A DNA stretch of 64,000 bases from Planctomycetales bacterium (GCA_026400835.1 JAPLOA010000076.1:206465-270464); one strand, 5' to 3'; counted from the first letter of the stretch, positions 37,434-47,279 are shown. The notes: generated from the letters alone by a model not told the origin. Numbers and translations: made by a program.

Positions 37434-39452
37434 GTGACATCTCCCAGCTCAGGTCATGACGAGTACGCTTTTATTCTTACCTGGGATGGGGCCAGTTGGC
37501 GTGACGTAGTACGGTTGCGTCAGGGCCACGTTACCACGATCGGTCGCTCGGCAACGAATCGGATTGTCCTTGAAGATGATGCCAGCAGCCGAAATCACTG
37601 CGAGATCTTCTTCTCCGACGGTGAATGGCGTCTGCGTGATCTGAAGAGCCGGAACGGCACGAGCGTTCGTGGAAAGACCGTCTCCGGCGATTTCACGTTG
37701 CAGTCGGGTGATGTGATCAGCATCGGTGAATGTCGACTGGCATTTACTACAAGCCTGGAATCAGCGCCGGTTTCTCCGCCCGGATTGCCAGGGGCACCGG
37801 GTGAGCGGGCCACGTCGCCGACGCAAACGGCCGTCAGCCATGAACGCGAGCCCAGCATTCTGCATCGAACGGCGAAACCTGAATTCCTGTCCCCGGGCGC
37901 TGCCTCAGCAAGTGCCCTCAATTATGGTGCTGAGCTGGCTAAGCTGTATGGACTTGGACTTGAAATGGGGGCCGCCAAAACTCGCCAGCAACTGACCGAT
38001 GTTGTTCTGGTCAGCCTCGCCCGTGAAACGGTTGCCAGCATCTCCGCCATTCTGCTTGCGTCGCAGGAAGCCGGCGGCCCGCCAATGCCATCTGACCTTC
38101 ACGTTGTCGCCTATCACAGCTTGAAAGATCTGCCCTATCGAAGGGTCTCCGACAACCTTTCCCGCGTTGTTCTCTCTCGCCGCGAAGCCATCCTCGCCCG
38201 CGACGTTGGTGATGATCGTCAGTTGTCCGTGTTTGACAGCCTCGGAGAAATGAAAGCCCTCAGTGTCATCTGCGCGCCGATCACCTCGGCCGAACGCGTT
38301 CTCGGATTGATTCATCTGTACTCGACGAATCCTGACAATCCGCTGGATAAACATGATCTCGAATTTACACTCGCAGTGGCCAATCAGCTCGCCGTTTCAC
38401 TCGGGCACCTTCACGAACGCGACTCGCTTCAAACCGGCCTGGCTCAGGCTCGCAGTGTTAACGAATCTCTTCGTTCTCAATTGTCACAGGAACAAAACCT
38501 GATCGGCGAAACCGCCAGCATGACAGAGCTGAAGGAACGTATCTCGCTGATCGCCGAAACTCACGCCAATGTTTTAATTCGTGGTGAGAGCGGATGTGGA
38601 AAAGAACTGATCGCGCGGAGTATTCATTCGCTTAGCCCACGAAAAGATGCACCGTTTGTCTGCATCAACTGCGCGGCATTAAACGAAAGCCTTCTTGAAA
38701 GTGAACTGTTCGGCCACGAAAAAGGTGCGTTCACCGGGGCCGTGGATCGGAAAATCGGACGATTTGAACAGGCGGACGGTGGCACTCTGTTCCTGGATGA
38801 AGTCGGTGAAATGAGTCCGTCGATCCAGGCAAAGTTCCTGCGAGTTCTGGAAGGTTACCCGTTTGAACGAATCGGCGGACGCAAACCCATTCAGGTCAAT
38901 GTCCGGATCGTGGCCGCTACCAATCGAGATCTCGAAGAGGCCGTTGAAGATGGTGACTTCCGGAAAGACCTTTACTTTCGCCTGCAAGTGGCTGAGATCA
39001 CCGCCAGCCCGCTTCGTGAACGTCGAGATGACATCGAGCTGCTCGCGAACGCGTTCCTGAAAAAGTTTGTCGAGAAAACCGGTCGCGTCATCAAGGGCTT
39101 TACCGACGAAGCGATGCAATTGCTGCGCGAATACAACTGGCCGGGAAATGTCCGGGAACTGCAGAACACGATCGAAAGAACCGTAATTCTCTGTCGAAAC
39201 GAAGTCGTTCGCGTTTCCGACATTCAGTTGTCCAGCCTTGGCAGTCGCCCTGCAGCCCCGGTCATTGATCGTGGTACTCCCGGAGAGTACCGTGAAGTGT
39301 CCATGGCCGACATTGAGCAGGAACATATCCTGAAAACTCTGGAACACACCGGGTGGAATAAATCAAAATCTGCCCAGATCCTGGGGATCGAACGTTCCAC
39401 GCTGGATCGAAAACTAAAAAGGTATCATGTCCCCCGCCCCCTGACAGACTGA
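37434..39452 (+). CDS. FHA-GAF-sigma54 activator (bacterial enhancer-binding protein)
   Basis: This 672-residue protein starts at a GTG. The FHA domain (about 10-100: [38 protein letters not shown]) reads phosphothreonine partners. A GAF sensor domain follows at about 165-315. The AAA+ domain has Walker A GESGCGKE (about 384), the sigma54-contacting loop GAFTGA (about 431) and Walker [11 protein letters not shown] Fis-type helix-turn-helix ([21 protein letters not shown]) ends the protein. The protein therefore should drive transcription from sigma54 promoters in response to Ser/Thr kinase signalling instead of a phosphorelay, since no receiver domain is present. The next gene starts two bases after the stop and is probably co-transcribed. 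Confidence 0.94.
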   Translation: MTSPSSGHDEYAFILTWDGASWRDVVRLRQGHVTTIGRSATNRIVLEDDASSRNHCEIFFSDGEWRLRDLKSRNGTSVRGKTVSGDFTLQSGDVISIGECRLAFTTSLESAPVSPPGLPGAPGERATSPTQTAVSHEREPSILHRTAKPEFLSPGAASASALNYGAELAKLYGLGLEMGAAKTRQQLTDVVLVSLARETVASISAILLASQEAGGPPMPSDLHVVAYHSLKDLPYRRVSDNLSRVVLSRREAILARDVGDDRQLSVFDSLGEMKALSVICAPITSAERVLGLIHLYSTNPDNPLDKHDLEFTLAVANQLAVSLGHLHERDSLQTGLAQARSVNESLRSQLSQEQNLIGETASMTELKERISLIAETHANVLIRGESGCGKELIARSIHSLSPRKDAPFVCINCAALNESLLESELFGHEKGAFTGAVDRKIGRFEQADGGTLFLDEVGEMSPSIQAKFLRVLEGYPFERIGGRKPIQVNVRIVAATNRDLEEAVEDGDFRKDLYFRLQVAEITASPLRERRDDIELLANAFLKKFVEKTGRVIKGFTDEAMQLLREYNWPGNVRELQNTIERTVILCRNEVVRVSDIQLSSLGSRPAAPVIDRGTPGEYREVSMADIEQEHILKTLEHTGWNKSKSAQILGIERSTLDRKLKRYHVPRPLTD

Positions 39453-39454
39453 CC

Positions 39455-40270
39455 ATGCCTGTTTCATTTGAATGCCCAAATTGTGGCCGCCCAACTCGAG
39501 TCGCTGACGACCTTGCTGGCCGGCGTATTCGCTGCCCGGGCTGCAAAGAACCTGTGACTGTCCCCAGTGAAGAAATCATTGACGTCGAAGACGTTCAGAT
39601 TGCAGCGCCTCAGCCAGCCCGTCGAACCCGTCGACCGTTTGAAGAAGAGGCAGAACGAAAAGCGGCTCCACGACCAACGAAATCCATCACGCTCGACAAC
39701 GATACTCATGCCTCAAATCCGGGCGGTGTTCGAGTCAACATTCTGAAGTACTGGAGCTCCTTTCCTCGCTGGCCCACGATCTGGATCGTCGCGACCACTC
39801 TTTTCAGCCTCGGGGCTATTGTTTCCACGGCGATGCTGGTCTTCGCAATCCTGAGCGGAATCCTCCTGTGGTTGTATTGGACCCGGGTCCGCGAACACTT
39901 CCTGAACGGCTGCGCGTTGCCCGGAATTATTATCTCTGTCGAACATCAGTTAGTCGCATTCTGTACGGATCTGTCGACAGGCGACGGCAGCTATCCTGCA
40001 ATTCGAATTCTACGTCAGCCAATTTACAAAATGTGCGATGGCCCGCCTCGGAAGAATCAACGTGTGGTGGGAGTTGCGGTGTACGAACCGGCTCCGGATC
40101 AGAATGATCACTGGGCTACGTTCCATCCGAAACTTGCAGGTTGCGTTACGAACGACCGGCGAGCTGTGCAAGCCACGTTCGATTCTATTGACGAAAGCGA
40201 CTGGCAGGAACTGATTGATTACCTTCATGAGATTCCACGAAAGACGGAAGGTCTGCATCGGCTTTGGTAG
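39455..40270 (+). CDS. Zinc-ribbon membrane protein
   Basis: This 271-residue protein opens with a short zinc ribbon (CPNCGRPTRVADDLAGRRIRC with CPGC, so two CPxC knuckles), then a charged linker, two hydrophobic helices (IWIVATTLFSLGAIVSTAMLVF and a following LSGILLWLYW), and a C-terminal soluble domain of about 140 residues. The C-terminal part (GCALPGIIISVEHQLVAFCTDLSTG, then KNQRVVGVAVYEP) may belong to the DUF3239 group, but I am not certain. The gene begins two bases after the sigma54 activator, so translation may be coupled. Zinc-ribbon tops of this sort are widespread in planctomycete proteins of unknown role. Confidence 0.8.
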   Translation: MPVSFECPNCGRPTRVADDLAGRRIRCPGCKEPVTVPSEEIIDVEDVQIAAPQPARRTRRPFEEEAERKAAPRPTKSITLDNDTHASNPGGVRVNILKYWSSFPRWPTIWIVATTLFSLGAIVSTAMLVFAILSGILLWLYWTRVREHFLNGCALPGIIISVEHQLVAFCTDLSTGDGSYPAIRILRQPIYKMCDGPPRKNQRVVGVAVYEPAPDQNDHWATFHPKLAGCVTNDRRAVQATFDSIDESDWQELIDYLHEIPRKTEGLHRLW

Positions 40271-40509
40271 GAATCACCCGTGCTCTGGATAAGTGAAGAT
40301 CCGGGTGCGTTTCCCCCCGGTTCCCCGCAGACTTTCTGCCGACGCAGTCACGAGCAATTCTCCCACCGGAATCGAGTCTGCATAATCGTCAGATTCTGCA
40401 GAGACTTCTTCCTGCGTAAACCACAGGTTCTCAGTTCTCTTAGTCAGAGGGCTTCTGGGAGGTAGACTTTGTTGCTTGTCTTTCTCGGGAACGACAATGA
40501 GTCCTTAAA

Positions 40510-40992
40510 ATGCTACAGATGATCTACACAAGCGAAGCGAAGAAGAAATTCTCGCCTGGTGAACTGCAGGCGTTGATGCTGACTGCACGCCGCAATAATG
40601 ACCGTTCCGGTATCACAGGAATGTTACTTTACGAGGACGGTACTTTTCTTCAGGTTCTCGAGGGCGAAAATGAAGTTGTTGAAACAACGTACCAGCGAAT
40701 TGCTGCCGACAATCGACACGACAAGATCATGCTGATTGCCCGTTTCGAGATCGACCACAGATCGTTTCACGACTGGGAAATGGGGTTCTTTGATGCCTCT
40801 GGCGGCAAACTGTTACAACTGCCCGGCTACAGCAATTTCCTGAACAAGAAAACGGTGGAACTCGAGACCCTTGAAGACGGTGATAAGGCTCGGGAAGTTC
40901 TTCTGAACTTTAAGTTGGGTGCCTGGCACAGACGTGCGTTACCTGCGCAGCCCGCCCATCCCCATCACGCCTCAACATATCACGAACCATGA
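40510..40992 (+). CDS. BLUF-domain blue-light sensor
   Basis: This 160-residue protein is a stand-alone BLUF photoreceptor binding FAD. Key residues sit with the same spacing as in AppA: Tyr6 (MIYTS), Asn30 (RRNNDRSGITG), Gln48 (GTFLQVLEG), Trp89 and Met91 (HDWEMGF), equivalent to AppA Tyr21, Asn45, Gln63, Trp104 and Met106. The photocycle should therefore be functional. After about residue 95 the protein has a short tail with no effector domain, so it must act through another protein. It stands alone; a c-di-GMP enzyme gene lies 2.4 kb downstream, and BLUF proteins often control such enzymes, but linkage is only suggestive. Confidence 0.94.
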   Translation: MLQMIYTSEAKKKFSPGELQALMLTARRNNDRSGITGMLLYEDGTFLQVLEGENEVVETTYQRIAADNRHDKIMLIARFEIDHRSFHDWEMGFFDASGGKLLQLPGYSNFLNKKTVELETLEDGDKAREVLLNFKLGAWHRRALPAQPAHPHHASTYHEP

Positions 40993-41004
40993 GCCCTGCA
41001 GAAT

Positions 41005-41655
41005 CTAGGACTCTTTACGAAGGTGTTGCACCCAGGCAGGCGGCACATTCAGCCAGATATTGTCGCGACGGATTCGACATCGATCACAGTGCCCTCGCAA
41101 TGTCTGATCTATTGAACTGATCCGAACTCTTTCCGCGCCATGCGTGATAGCTTTTCGAACGGGTCTCACATACATGTACTCGAAGTAACTGAGAACTCCA
41201 CCGGGCTTCAGAAGACGGAAATAGGTCTCCGTGATCGAAGTCACAAGGTCTGCCGGAAAGTTATTCAGAGGAAGCCCGGAGATCACAAAGTGATAGGGTT
41301 CTGCCGCAACGAAGTCCTGCACGGGCAGTTGGTGAATTGTCGCCTGAGTTCGAACACGATGCCAATCGCCCTCGCTATCAAAACGAGCTTTCAGGATTGA
41401 GACGAACTCTTCATTCAGCTCAACCAGATCAAAAACGTCTCCAGGCCGAAGCAGCTTCACAATGGCTTCCGTCACCGGTCCGGTTCCCGGCCCGATCTCC
41501 AGCACACGCACGGGAGTCGCCCCATTTCGTGCGGCCAGAAAGCTGGTCATGGACCGTGCCAGAAAGCGACTACTGGGAGCAATTGCCCCCGTCGTTTCGA
41601 ACCGCTGTCGAAACTGGCGAAAGAAGGCTGCCTGGTTCTTCAGGGCGGAAAACAT
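41005..41655 (-). CDS. PmtA-like phospholipid N-methyltransferase
   Basis: This 216-residue class I SAM methyltransferase starts FFRQFRQRFETTGAIAPSSRFLARSM, the N-terminal helix typical of PmtA-type phosphatidylethanolamine N-methyltransferases, and shows the SAM loop VLEIGPGTGPVTEAI, the acidic VELNEEF and a SGLPLNNFPADLV motif in the catalytic region. Such enzymes make methylated phosphatidylethanolamines and phosphatidylcholine on the inner leaflet. The related KsgA/rRNA dimethylases share the fold but have an NLPY motif at that place, which is not found here. It is convergent with the BLUF gene and precedes the tRNA-Leu gene on the same strand. Confidence 0.87.
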   Translation of the reverse strand: MFSALKNQAAFFRQFRQRFETTGAIAPSSRFLARSMTSFLAARNGATPVRVLEIGPGTGPVTEAIVKLLRPGDVFDLVELNEEFVSILKARFDSEGDWHRVRTQATIHQLPVQDFVAAEPYHFVISGLPLNNFPADLVTSITETYFRLLKPGGVLSYFEYMYVRPVRKAITHGAERVRISSIDQTLRGHCDRCRIRRDNIWLNVPPAWVQHLRKES

Positions 41656-41735
41656 AGTCGCCTATCAATCCATCAACGAAGAAACCCGACCAGAAATTTG
41701 GCCGGGCTTCGAGCGCATTCAGCATATCAATTAAA

Positions 41736-41819
41736 TGCGAGAGGGGGGAGTTGAACCCCCACGCCGTTTAAGGCACAGGATCCTAAATCCAGCGCGTCTG
41801 CCAATTTCGCCACTCTCGC
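41736..41819 (-). tRNA. tRNA-Leu (anticodon UAG)
   Basis: The minus strand folds into an 84-base tRNA: acceptor stem GCGAGAG with CTCTCGC, discriminator A, no encoded CCA, a D arm with GAAATTGGCAGACGCGC, anticodon loop TTTAGGA (anticodon TAG), a long variable arm as expected for leucine, and the T arm GTGGGGGTTCAACTCCCCC. One oddity is a T-T mismatch in the second pair of the anticodon stem (CTGGA against TCCTG). Every other part looks functional. Confidence 0.93.
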
Positions 41820-42043
41820 TGCTGATGCCAACTACGCACATTGAAAAGACGTTCGTCGTGCTGAGGCGTGGAATAGTGCCAAGTCGTCGACCTGAATTCA
41901 ACTGTCGACACACAATGTGTGCAAGGTTCGCGTCGATTATCTTCTTTTCAGGCCGTTTCTCCTGATTTGCCCAATCCGGGAACCCCGAAAATTTCTGATG
42001 CCTGGCCAAAACCAGCACAAATTCAGGAAGCAATCTGAAGTGA

Positions 42044-42373
42044 CGAAGCCATCTGATCGTCGATAACCATGCCACGCACAAGCACCCCAAAGTTCAGAAC
42101 TGGCTGAAGCGTCACAAGAGATTCCACATGCACTTTACCCCGACCAGCAGTTCATGGCTGAACGTTATCGAACGCTGGTTCCGCGACATTACCTGCAATC
42201 GAGTTCGCAACGGAGTCTTCCGCAGCGTGGAGCAATTGGAACAGGCGATCAGGGACTATATTGACCATCACAACGCAAACCCAAAGACATTCGTGTGGAC
42301 GAAGAAAGCGGAAGACATTCTGGAAAAAGTGAAGCGAGCCAGAGCGGCACTCAATAAGATCTCATCTGAGTGA
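42044..42373 (+). pseudogene. IS630-family transposase C-terminal remnant
   Basis: The frame of the 81-codon open frame starting at 42128 can be read back to a TGA at 42041-42043. It reads HLIVDNHATHKHPKVQNWLKRH then HFTPTSSSWLNVIERWF, which is the DDE core of IS630/IS-Tc1 transposases with the second Asp (in VDN) and the Glu (in IERWF). The C terminus (TKKAEDILEKVKRARAAL) is intact. The N-terminal half with the first Asp is absent, and no terminal inverted repeats were recognised. It is a dead fragment. Confidence 0.8.
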
Positions 42374-43370
42374 GACACTACACTGGCACAAGTGGCGAAG
42401 GAGTCCTCGTAGATCTCCCCAATCGGTGTTTCCTGTTCGCGAAGATCGTCGATGGTTCCGTTGTTATTTTAGTCTGTCTCAGAATCCACAGGCAGCCGCA
42501 GATTCCCATCCTTGCTGCGTCTGATCGCGCAAACATCATCAACGTTTTGCTCAATCTTAGCCACTTCACTTCTTTGTTCAGCAGCAGATAGGTTGGATCG
42601 TCTGCCGGTGTGAACTCGGAAATCCCGGAGTGACCGTGCTCACGCATTTCATCGGCGTAGCCAGTGGCAAATCCATCAATCGAACCGCGCAATTACGCTC
42701 GCTCAGTTTATCGCGAGATAAACGCCGCCGCAGATCAGAATCATCGCTGAACTTCTGAGAACGCCACGGTGCCTTTTGTCGAACGAACGACTGAAAAAAT
42801 AGTGATCAGCCAGCAATACCCCAACAAGCGTCAGGACTGCAAATGTGATTACGTCAAGATTTCATTGCGGGATCAGATTCAGCATGGAGCACGCTACTCG
42901 AAACAAAGGCCCCGGATCGCCTTTCAGCAAACCGTTGACCAACAAGTACGGGATCCCCGATGAGATTAATCTCACTGTAGTGAACGGCAGGATCTCTTCG
43001 CAGACATTGGCATTCGATCAAAGACACCCAACATGACAAATGTGTTGTGCACTTGCTGATTGAAGCGTTTTTGTTTCATTCGGCCCAAATCCCAACTGAT
43101 AACGACTCCTCTCAATACGCTCAGTGGGATTATGCGACGCGAATTCACCGGACAGGTTGTAGCGATTAGCGCGGAATGTGCGTCTTTTGTGGATGACATA
43201 TCGACAGCCGCAGCAGGTGATTCCACCAAAACGTTCTTCACTGTAAGCACGTTGAAATTTTGCGACCTAGGCTTGAAGACCGTCGGGCACGTCGATCCGG
43301 AAATTGAAGTGTTCCCACTGACTTGAGAAATTCGCTCCCCTCACTCTGGTCGCGTCAGCAGGACGATCCC
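42374..43370. other. Decayed region of about 1 kb with no intact gene
   Basis: Between the IS630 remnant and the REC-PAS-GGDEF-EAL gene there are only short unsupported frames: an 104-codon frame on the minus strand (42378-42692) and an 88-codon frame on the plus strand (43060-43326). Neither has a ribosome site or a recognised family. A short hydrophobic tail on the minus strand is listed separately. The look is of degraded accessory DNA. Confidence 0.5.
42713..42855 (-). pseudogene. Possible C-terminal fragment of a membrane transporter
   Basis: On the minus strand a short frame ending in TGA (42713-42715) reads FAVLTLVGVLLADHYFFSRS, then RGVLRSSAMILICGGVYLAI. Two hydrophobic helices with GVYLAI at the end resemble the last helices of DMT/EamA-type transporters. 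An in-frame stop lies just upstream, so only a fragment remains. The identification is weak. Confidence 0.3.
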
Positions 43371-45605
43371 GTGCAGTTAATCGGACAACAACCACCCGCT
43401 AAGCTCGCAGAAAAGTCGCCCGCTCATGGTGCTTTGTCATTGCCAGGTGAACGCGCGTTGGTACTTGTGGTTGATGACGAGCGAATCAATCGAGAGATCC
43501 TGAGCCGCATGCTGTCACGCAATGGGCATGATGTCCTCACTGCCGATAGTGGCGAAGCCGCACTTGAGCGTCTCGAAGAAGAATTACCTGATCTGGTCCT
43601 GCTGGATGTCATCATGTCCGGCATGAGCGGATTTGATGTCCTGAAATCAATTCGCTCTCGATATCCTGACGCCGCGCTGCCCGTCATTATGGTTACGGCC
43701 GAAGCGGAAGGGGAGAATGTTGTTCGAGCCTTCACAGAAGGGGCCAATGACTACCTCACAAAGCCACTTGATCCCCAGATTACGCTGGCCCGCGTTTCTC
43801 TTCAGCTAAAGCTCAGCCGCGCCCTCTCTGAACTGAAACGCAGTCAGGAACGTTATGCACTCGCGGCGCAAGGTTCCAGAATAGGTCTCTGGGACTGGGA
43901 TGTAGCTCAGCGACAGATCTTTCTTTCGGCGCGCTGGAAAGAGATGCTGGGCTATAGCGACAACGAACTGGATTCTTCGGTAGACTCCTGGTTCGAACGC
44001 ATCCATGTCGAGGATCGAGATCAGTTCACCGAATTGCTCGGAAGCCGCAGTTCACTGGAGCATGGTCGCTTCGAGACAGAAATTCGGATGCGTCATCGCG
44101 ACGGCACTTTCCGCTGGATGCTGTGCAGCGGAGTTGTTCAGTCCGATGCAAACGGTATACCTCGACGTCTCGCTGGTTCCCTCGCCGACGTTACCGAGGG
44201 GAAAGTTCGAGATGTTCTGACCGGCTTGCCGAACCGTCTGCTGTTTGAAGAGCAATTGAATCGAGTCCTGCATCTTGATCAGGCAACCTTTGGCTTCTCT
44301 GCCATTTTGTTTCTGGACCTCGACAACTTTAAACTGGTCAACGACAGTCTGGGCCATGATGCTGGCGACCTGCTCCTGTGCAGTGTTGCCAAGAAACTGG
44401 AAAGCTGTTTGCGTCAGACGGATGTCGTAGCCAGAAATCGCACGAAATGGTCAGTCGCACGACACGGTGGAGACGAATTCACGGTCCTGCTGCATTGTCT
44501 GCAAAACCACATTGACGCAGAAGTAGTGGCAGAACGCCTCATCGCAGCTCTCTCTGAGCCCTTCGCGGTGGGTGTTCATGAAGTCGCCGTCGGGGTCAGC
44601 ATCGGTATTGCTTTTGGTGATGGTGATGGCAAATCAGCTACCGATGCAATCCGCGAAGCGGACACGGCCATGTACTACGCCAAGACTGGCGGCCGAGGTG
44701 GCTATCGCATTTTTGATCCGGAGATGCAAACAGTTGCTTCTGCCAGGCTGGCCCTTGAATGTGATCTGCGTCAGGCTATCAAGAGTCATCAGTTCTACCT
44801 TGAGTACCAGCCAATCGTTCGACTCGCGACTGGCAGGGTTGAAGGATTCGAGGCCCTGTGTCGATGGAAACATCCGCGCGGTGAGCACGTTGGGCCGGAT
44901 GTCTTCGTGCCTGTCATTGAGTCGCTGGGACTCATCGGTCGTCTCGGACGAGTTGTTCTTGAACTGGCGTGTGATCAGGTTCAGGAATGGAATCGTAACC
45001 GTACGGCCGAAGATATCGTCAGTGTGACGGTGAACTGCTCATCGGGAGAGTTTGGCCAACCGCTCTTCCGAAGCGAATTGCTGATGACGGTGGCGAGAGC
45101 TGGCATCGATCCGAGAATGCTGAAGATCGAAGTGACCGAGAGTACCCTGATGCAGAATCCGGAACTCGTCCAACAGATCATCGGTGAACTTCGCGACGCC
45201 GGAATTCGCATCGGAATCGATGACTTCGGAACGGGCTACTCGTCACTCGCTTACCTGCATCGACTGCCTCTGGATCTTTTGAAGATTGACAAGTCGTTCG
45301 TGCGCAATATGCACACGTGCAGCGAGACTCGTGAAATCGTCCGCACGATCATCGCGTTGGCGCAGAGTCTGAATCTAGATGTCGTTGCTGAAGGCGTAGA
45401 GACTCCTGAGCAGCAGCAACTATTGTTTGAAATGCGATCAACGCACGCTCAGGGCTATCTTTATTCGAAGCCGATGCCCGGAGACGCTGTCGAAAGCTTC
45501 CTCGACAAGTACAATCCTCTACTACCACCTTCTCAACGCAGAAGACCGCATGAAGAGATCGAACAGCATCTCGAACAGGCTGCTGATTTGTTGACCCGGG
45601 AATAG
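43371..45605 (+). CDS. Response regulator with PAS, GGDEF and EAL domains (c-di-GMP turnover)
   Basis: The protein has 744 residues from a GTG at 43371 with CAGGA upstream; a TTG at 43323 is an alternative. A receiver domain (phospho-Asp at about 79 in LVLLDVIMSG) is followed by a PAS fold (WDWDVAQRQIFLSARWKEMLGY), a GGDEF domain with intact HGGDEF (about 366) and an EAL domain with intact EGFEALCRWKHP (about 494), the DDFGTGYSSL loop and KIDKSFV. Both halves look catalytic, so the protein may make and break cyclic di-GMP depending on phosphorylation and PAS ligand. No partner histidine kinase is adjacent. It borders the decayed region on its 5' side. Confidence 0.94.
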   Translation: MQLIGQQPPAKLAEKSPAHGALSLPGERALVLVVDDERINREILSRMLSRNGHDVLTADSGEAALERLEEELPDLVLLDVIMSGMSGFDVLKSIRSRYPDAALPVIMVTAEAEGENVVRAFTEGANDYLTKPLDPQITLARVSLQLKLSRALSELKRSQERYALAAQGSRIGLWDWDVAQRQIFLSARWKEMLGYSDNELDSSVDSWFERIHVEDRDQFTELLGSRSSLEHGRFETEIRMRHRDGTFRWMLCSGVVQSDANGIPRRLAGSLADVTEGKVRDVLTGLPNRLLFEEQLNRVLHLDQATFGFSAILFLDLDNFKLVNDSLGHDAGDLLLCSVAKKLESCLRQTDVVARNRTKWSVARHGGDEFTVLLHCLQNHIDAEVVAERLIAALSEPFAVGVHEVAVGVSIGIAFGDGDGKSATDAIREADTAMYYAKTGGRGGYRIFDPEMQTVASARLALECDLRQAIKSHQFYLEYQPIVRLATGRVEGFEALCRWKHPRGEHVGPDVFVPVIESLGLIGRLGRVVLELACDQVQEWNRNRTAEDIVSVTVNCSSGEFGQPLFRSELLMTVARAGIDPRMLKIEVTESTLMQNPELVQQIIGELRDAGIRIGIDDFGTGYSSLAYLHRLPLDLLKIDKSFVRNMHTCSETREIVRTIIALAQSLNLDVVAEGVETPEQQQLLFEMRSTHAQGYLYSKPMPGDAVESFLDKYNPLLPPSQRRRPHEEIEQHLEQAADLLTRE

Positions 45606-45941
45606 GTGCCCGACGCTGCGTGAACCGATTTCGCCAATGGCTTGAACAGCTCGCCGTGGATTGAGCGGCAGCAAAAAATTTACGCTCGCTGCATGTACGT
45701 GGCAAACCGCTGCATCCGCTGCCAATCACAAGTACTTTACGCGGCACTCGGCCACCATTGAAATGAAGCAGAATCGCATCATTCTCACAACCGGCAGGCA
45801 ATGGAAAGCCAACAGCAAAGAATGCGCTGCGGGAAATCAGGACAAACGGTGAAACACTTTGTGGCGGCAGCCTGTATAATGCGGCTAACCTGCACAGTGG
45901 ATTTGAGACTGCCCTGCCCTCGCCTGCCCGAATAAGTCATC
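45606..45941 (+). other. Intergenic region, nothing identified
   Basis: This 336-base gap lies between the c-di-GMP gene and the efflux adaptor gene. A 63-codon frame (45661-45852) has no supporting signal. No hairpin with a T run or other element was recognised. Confidence 0.4.
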
Positions 45942-47279
45942 ATGAAACATCAGCCCTCAAGCGTTCTCGTGGCCCTGCTTTCGGCCGGATTCTTAATGGT
46001 GTTCGCCGGATGTACGCAGTCTTCGACGCAGATCGCAGGCGAAGCGGGGAATTCCGATCCAAAGTCTGGATCTGCGGCGGGACCACCGCCGGCACTTGTC
46101 AAAGTCGCCCCAATTCGTCAGGAAAGTATCGCTCCGGAGTTCCGAGCCCTCGGCAACGTGAGACCTCGACATGCAAGCATTGTCGCATCCGGATCTGATG
46201 GCATTGTTGAAGAGTTTCCGCTCGAGGTCGGCGCGTTTGTCACGAAGGGCACACTACTTTCTCAACTGCGGATGGAGTCAACTGATCTCGATATTGCCGA
46301 ACAGGAAGCGATCCTGACCGAACGGCGCGCAGAACTGGAAGAGATCAAATCGCCACGTAAAGAAGATCAGGACGAAGCACAAGCACGAAAACAGGCCGCG
46401 GAGGTGATGTATTCCAACGCAACCCGACGGCTGGATGAATTGCTGGCACTCAGCAAGCGCGGAGCGGCTAATCCTACCGAAGTCAAAGATGCTCAGGATA
46501 ATGTCGACTCGGCCGAACAAAATCGACTCGCGGCGGCCGCAGTGCTGGCCAGAATTTCTGCACCTCGCAAAGAGACAGTTCAGCAGGCCATGGCTCGTGT
46601 AGAGGCTCAGGAAAAACATGTGGCCTTCCTGAAGGCCGAGCGAGAAAAGCGATTCACGCGCGCCCCTTTCGATGGGTTCGTTGTCGAGGAGCATACCTAC
46701 ATCGGACAATGGCTTTCCAAAGGAGCTCCTGTTCTGACCCTGGCGAAGCTTGATGAAGTCGAAGTCGAAGTTCAGATCGATCAGCAGTACATCGACCAGA
46801 TTACTCCTGGGCGTCCTGTCGTTCTCGGCATTCAGGGAACAGGATCTCGCAACGGGCTCGCAAGTGACTGGGAAGGTGAAGTCGCGTCCGTTGTTCCCAG
46901 AAGCAATTGGGAAGATGGCTCCCGCAGCTTCCCGGTCATCATTCGGATCGACAACAGGATCGATACGTCGACGACAACTCCGACTCCTGCTCTTCGTGAG
47001 GGCATGATGGCTGAAGCAAAGTTCAGCGGTCAGAATGTTGATGCCGTTTTGGTGCCAAAGGACTCACTCGTTCGAACCTCACGCGGAACATTCGTGTACG
47101 TAATCAATGCAGCGTCTGAGGGTAAACCGACGAGCGTTCGCCAGGTGCTCGTGTCGACGGGTGTCAGTTCCGGCACTTCGATTCAGGTGATCGGTGAAGG
47201 CCTCGTGGCCAACCAGCAGGTAGTGACCGAAGGGGCGGAACGGCTTCGAGCATTTCAGACGGTGCAGATCATGGAATAA
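45942..47279 (+). CDS. RND efflux periplasmic adaptor (membrane fusion lipoprotein)
   Basis: This 445-residue lipoprotein has lipobox VFAGC. It has the adaptor layout: a first lipoyl half (VASGSDGIVEEFPLEVGAFVTKGTLL), a long helical hairpin with heptad character (about 115-235), the second lipoyl half (FTRAPFDGFVVEEHTYIGQWLSKGAPV), a beta-barrel domain and a membrane-proximal domain. Such proteins link the inner-membrane RND pump to an outer-membrane channel. The pump gene follows 54 bases later, so the two form an operon. No TolC-like channel gene is present here. The hairpin is longer than in AcrA-type proteins by eye. Confidence 0.92.
   Translation: MKHQPSSVLVALLSAGFLMVFAGCTQSSTQIAGEAGNSDPKSGSAAGPPPALVKVAPIRQESIAPEFRALGNVRPRHASIVASGSDGIVEEFPLEVGAFVTKGTLLSQLRMESTDLDIAEQEAILTERRAELEEIKSPRKEDQDEAQARKQAAEVMYSNATRRLDELLALSKRGAANPTEVKDAQDNVDSAEQNRLAAAAVLARISAPRKETVQQAMARVEAQEKHVAFLKAEREKRFTRAPFDGFVVEEHTYIGQWLSKGAPVLTLAKLDEVEVEVQIDQQYIDQITPGRPVVLGIQGTGSRNGLASDWEGEVASVVPRSNWEDGSRSFPVIIRIDNRIDTSTTTPTPALREGMMAEAKFSGQNVDAVLVPKDSLVRTSRGTFVYVINAASEGKPTSVRQVLVSTGVSSGTSIQVIGEGLVANQQVVTEGAERLRAFQTVQIME

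Noticed and set aside
41005..41655. KsgA/RsmA-type rRNA dimethylase
   Set aside because: The N-terminal helix and the absence of the NLPY motif fit PmtA-like phospholipid methyltransferases better.
42378..42692. 104-codon minus-strand frame in the decayed region
   Set aside because: Some stretches look protein-like, but no start signal or family could be named, and it abuts an IS remnant; left as unsupported.
43060..43326. 88-codon plus-strand frame just upstream of the REC-PAS-GGDEF-EAL gene
   Set aside because: It overlaps a possible alternative start of that gene, and the protein has no recognisable domain.
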